From: Nitrososphaeraceae archaeon
GTDB lineage: Archaea; Thermoproteota; Nitrososphaeria; Nitrososphaerales; Nitrososphaeraceae
Direction: 5' to 3'
DNA: 5,787 nucleotides
Assembly (NCBI GenBank): GCA_030038695.1
Contig: JASHSN010000003.1
Span: 1-5,787 of the forward strand
The translations under genes and the position numbers were made by a program. The notes beneath the pieces are model-generated. The model was not told the origin of the DNA. It worked only from the letters and a program-made list of their open reading frames with translations, and searched no databases. The first letter of the stretch is position 1, and every line of letters starts with the position of its first letter. This document shows, piece by piece, positions 4,807-5,787 of this stretch.

Positions 4807-5787
4807 GTGTCAATCAAGAGAGAAACCGTCCATACGAAGAAAGAGTATCTCCGCTTGATACCACGTGCCACAGAGGCGGAATACGAGAGGCTGAAGCGGT
4901 CCATAAAGGAGGAAGGTGGCCTGCTGCTCCCCGTAGTGTTGAACCAGGACAATGTCGTGTTAGATGGATATCATAGGTTGCGCGCATGCAAGGAGCTCGA
5001 CATACCTGCTTACTACTGCAGAAAAGACTTCAAAGGCAAACCTTTGGAGGAGTTGATGTACGTCGTCAGTGTGAATCTTTACCGCCGTAATCTCAACCTG
5101 TTTCAGAGTGGAGGTAGGCGTCAAGGTAGACGAGCTACGACGCAAAATTGCCCAAGAAAGGCAACAGGCGTCACGCTTTACTTCGGAGACAGGGCAAGAC
5201 GCTGTCTGGAGAAGAGACCACCCTGATGAAGAAGGCAAGGATGACGGGGCAAGCGGTAGCAACGATCCGTCCGGTTCCCGGGAACCGGACCGTTCCGACG
5301 AGGTCGAACATAGGGTGAGCAAGGAAATGGCAGACATGGTAGGAGTGTCTAGGATCACATACGACAGAGCAAGATACATTCTAGCTAATGCTCCTGAAGA
5401 AACGATCGAGGCACTGCGAAGAGGCGATACCGAGGGCGACAGCCGCTTGGAATAAGAAGTGTCTATGAGCAGCTGCGTCACGAAGAGCTCCAGAAAAGTT
5501 TGAAAACCGAATCAGGATATGATGATACTGTACCGCCTCCGCCAAAACCAAAAGCAAAACCAGAACCAATACCAGCGACACCACAGCCACCAACACGCAA
5601 GCCAAGAACTGGTGAACTCCTCCATCTAGTCAACAAGGACTTTCGTGTCACAGAGGACAGGTTCGTACCACCTAGCTCCGCAGACCTAGTATTGGCTTTC
5701 AAATTCCCCGATCCAATCCCTGAGGACGAACCGGGGAAGATCCACGAAGATCTGATGTCCTGGGCCTCATCGCGGCTCAAGGAAGGT
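4807..5787 (+). pseudogene. ParB-like protein with degenerate methyltransferase-like C-terminus, two frameshifts, runs off edge
   Basis: Segment 1 (4807-5106, GTG start, frame 1) is a ParB/Srx-type N-terminal domain with the box VLDGYHRLRACKEL (residues 51-64) and the NLYRRNLNLFQ segment. Left alone, frame 1 ends at TGA 5224-5226. Segment 2 (about 5105-5452, frame 2) continues the family sequence as RVEVGVKVDELRRKIAQER, then an acidic, low-complexity linker, then a helix-turn-helix (5315-5383, VSKEMADMVGVSRITYDRAR). It stops at TAA 5453-5455. Segment 3 (from about 5449, frame 1 again) continues GIRSVYEQLRHEE, then a Pro/Lys linker (5530-5605), then VNKDFRV...ADLVLAFKFPDP and SRLKEG, still open at the edge. 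Segment 3 resembles the start of an N6-adenine methyltransferase fold without a DPPY motif. ParB proteins bind centromere-like sites and segregate plasmids or chromosomes, but others are regulators. Losing two bases of an AG run near 5104 and one base near 5447 would explain the breaks. Sequence error is the main alternative. Confidence 0.7.
5269..5290. repeat. 22-bp perfect palindrome inside the ParB-like gene
   Basis: Bases 5269-5279 read GTCCGGTTCCC and are followed at once by the exact reverse complement, GGGAACCGGAC, with no spacer or mismatch. It sits in the sequence coding for the low-complexity linker between the ParB domain and the HTH. No second full copy is present; the core TTCCCGGGA recurs at 4441-4449. 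A ParB-type binding site, another operator or an RNA hairpin are all possible. Confidence 0.7.

Noticed and set aside
5531..5605. Tandem repeat in the C+A-rich stretch of the ParB-like gene
   Set aside because: The pattern is explained by a Pro/Lys-rich protein linker. No exact repeat unit recurs with fixed spacing, so it is not a CRISPR-like or iteron array.
4960..5780. Long minus-strand open frames opposite the ParB-like gene
   Set aside because: Their Ser/Val/Gly-rich translations are mirror images of the plus-strand coding sequence, which has recognisable domains. No motif or promoter supports them.

Overview
The window looks archaeal, most likely from an ammonia-oxidising thaumarchaeon (Nitrososphaerales; an A+T-rich type such as Nitrosocosmicus is a guess). 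The reasons are an archaeal-type orotate phosphoribosyltransferase, a four-helix CPGC membrane protein, and A+T-rich TATA-like boxes about 24-30 bases before several start codons, which fits TATA/TFB promoters with leaderless or short-leader mRNAs. No tRNA, rRNA, CRISPR array or intact insertion sequence was found.

Left part (1-2818, A+T rich): a minus-strand gene pair, made of a CPGC membrane protein (203-775) followed by a signal-anchored protein that runs off the left edge (1-186). A 270-base non-coding stretch follows. Then comes a plus-strand membrane-protein reading frame (1046-1648) that is clean for 200 codons but has no usable start codon. A doubtful small ORF (1751-2026) and an intact pyrE (2216-2818), the only housekeeping gene, complete this part.

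Middle (2819-4350): about 600 bases hold only gene debris, including a small minus-strand gene broken by one stop and one frameshift (3136-3358). Next is a minus-strand frame of 307 codons that looks like a Topo mini-A/Spo11-type protein: a winged-helix candidate catalytic tyrosine plus a Toprim domain. Its start codon is also missing or shifted.

Right part (4355-5787, visibly richer in G+C): a 450-base divergent intergenic region, then a ParB-like gene whose domains (ParB/Srx N-terminus, HTH, proline-rich linker, degenerate methyltransferase-like C-terminus) are all readable but lie in frames 1, 2 and 1. Inside it is a perfect 22-bp palindrome.

Taken together, the sequence from about 2820 to the right edge reads like a decaying mobile element beside pyrE, with a divergently oriented Topo mini-A-like/ParB-like pair. 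Several genes have an otherwise clean frame with one or two lesions. That means recent decay, non-canonical expression or uncorrected assembly errors, and the sequence alone cannot separate these.
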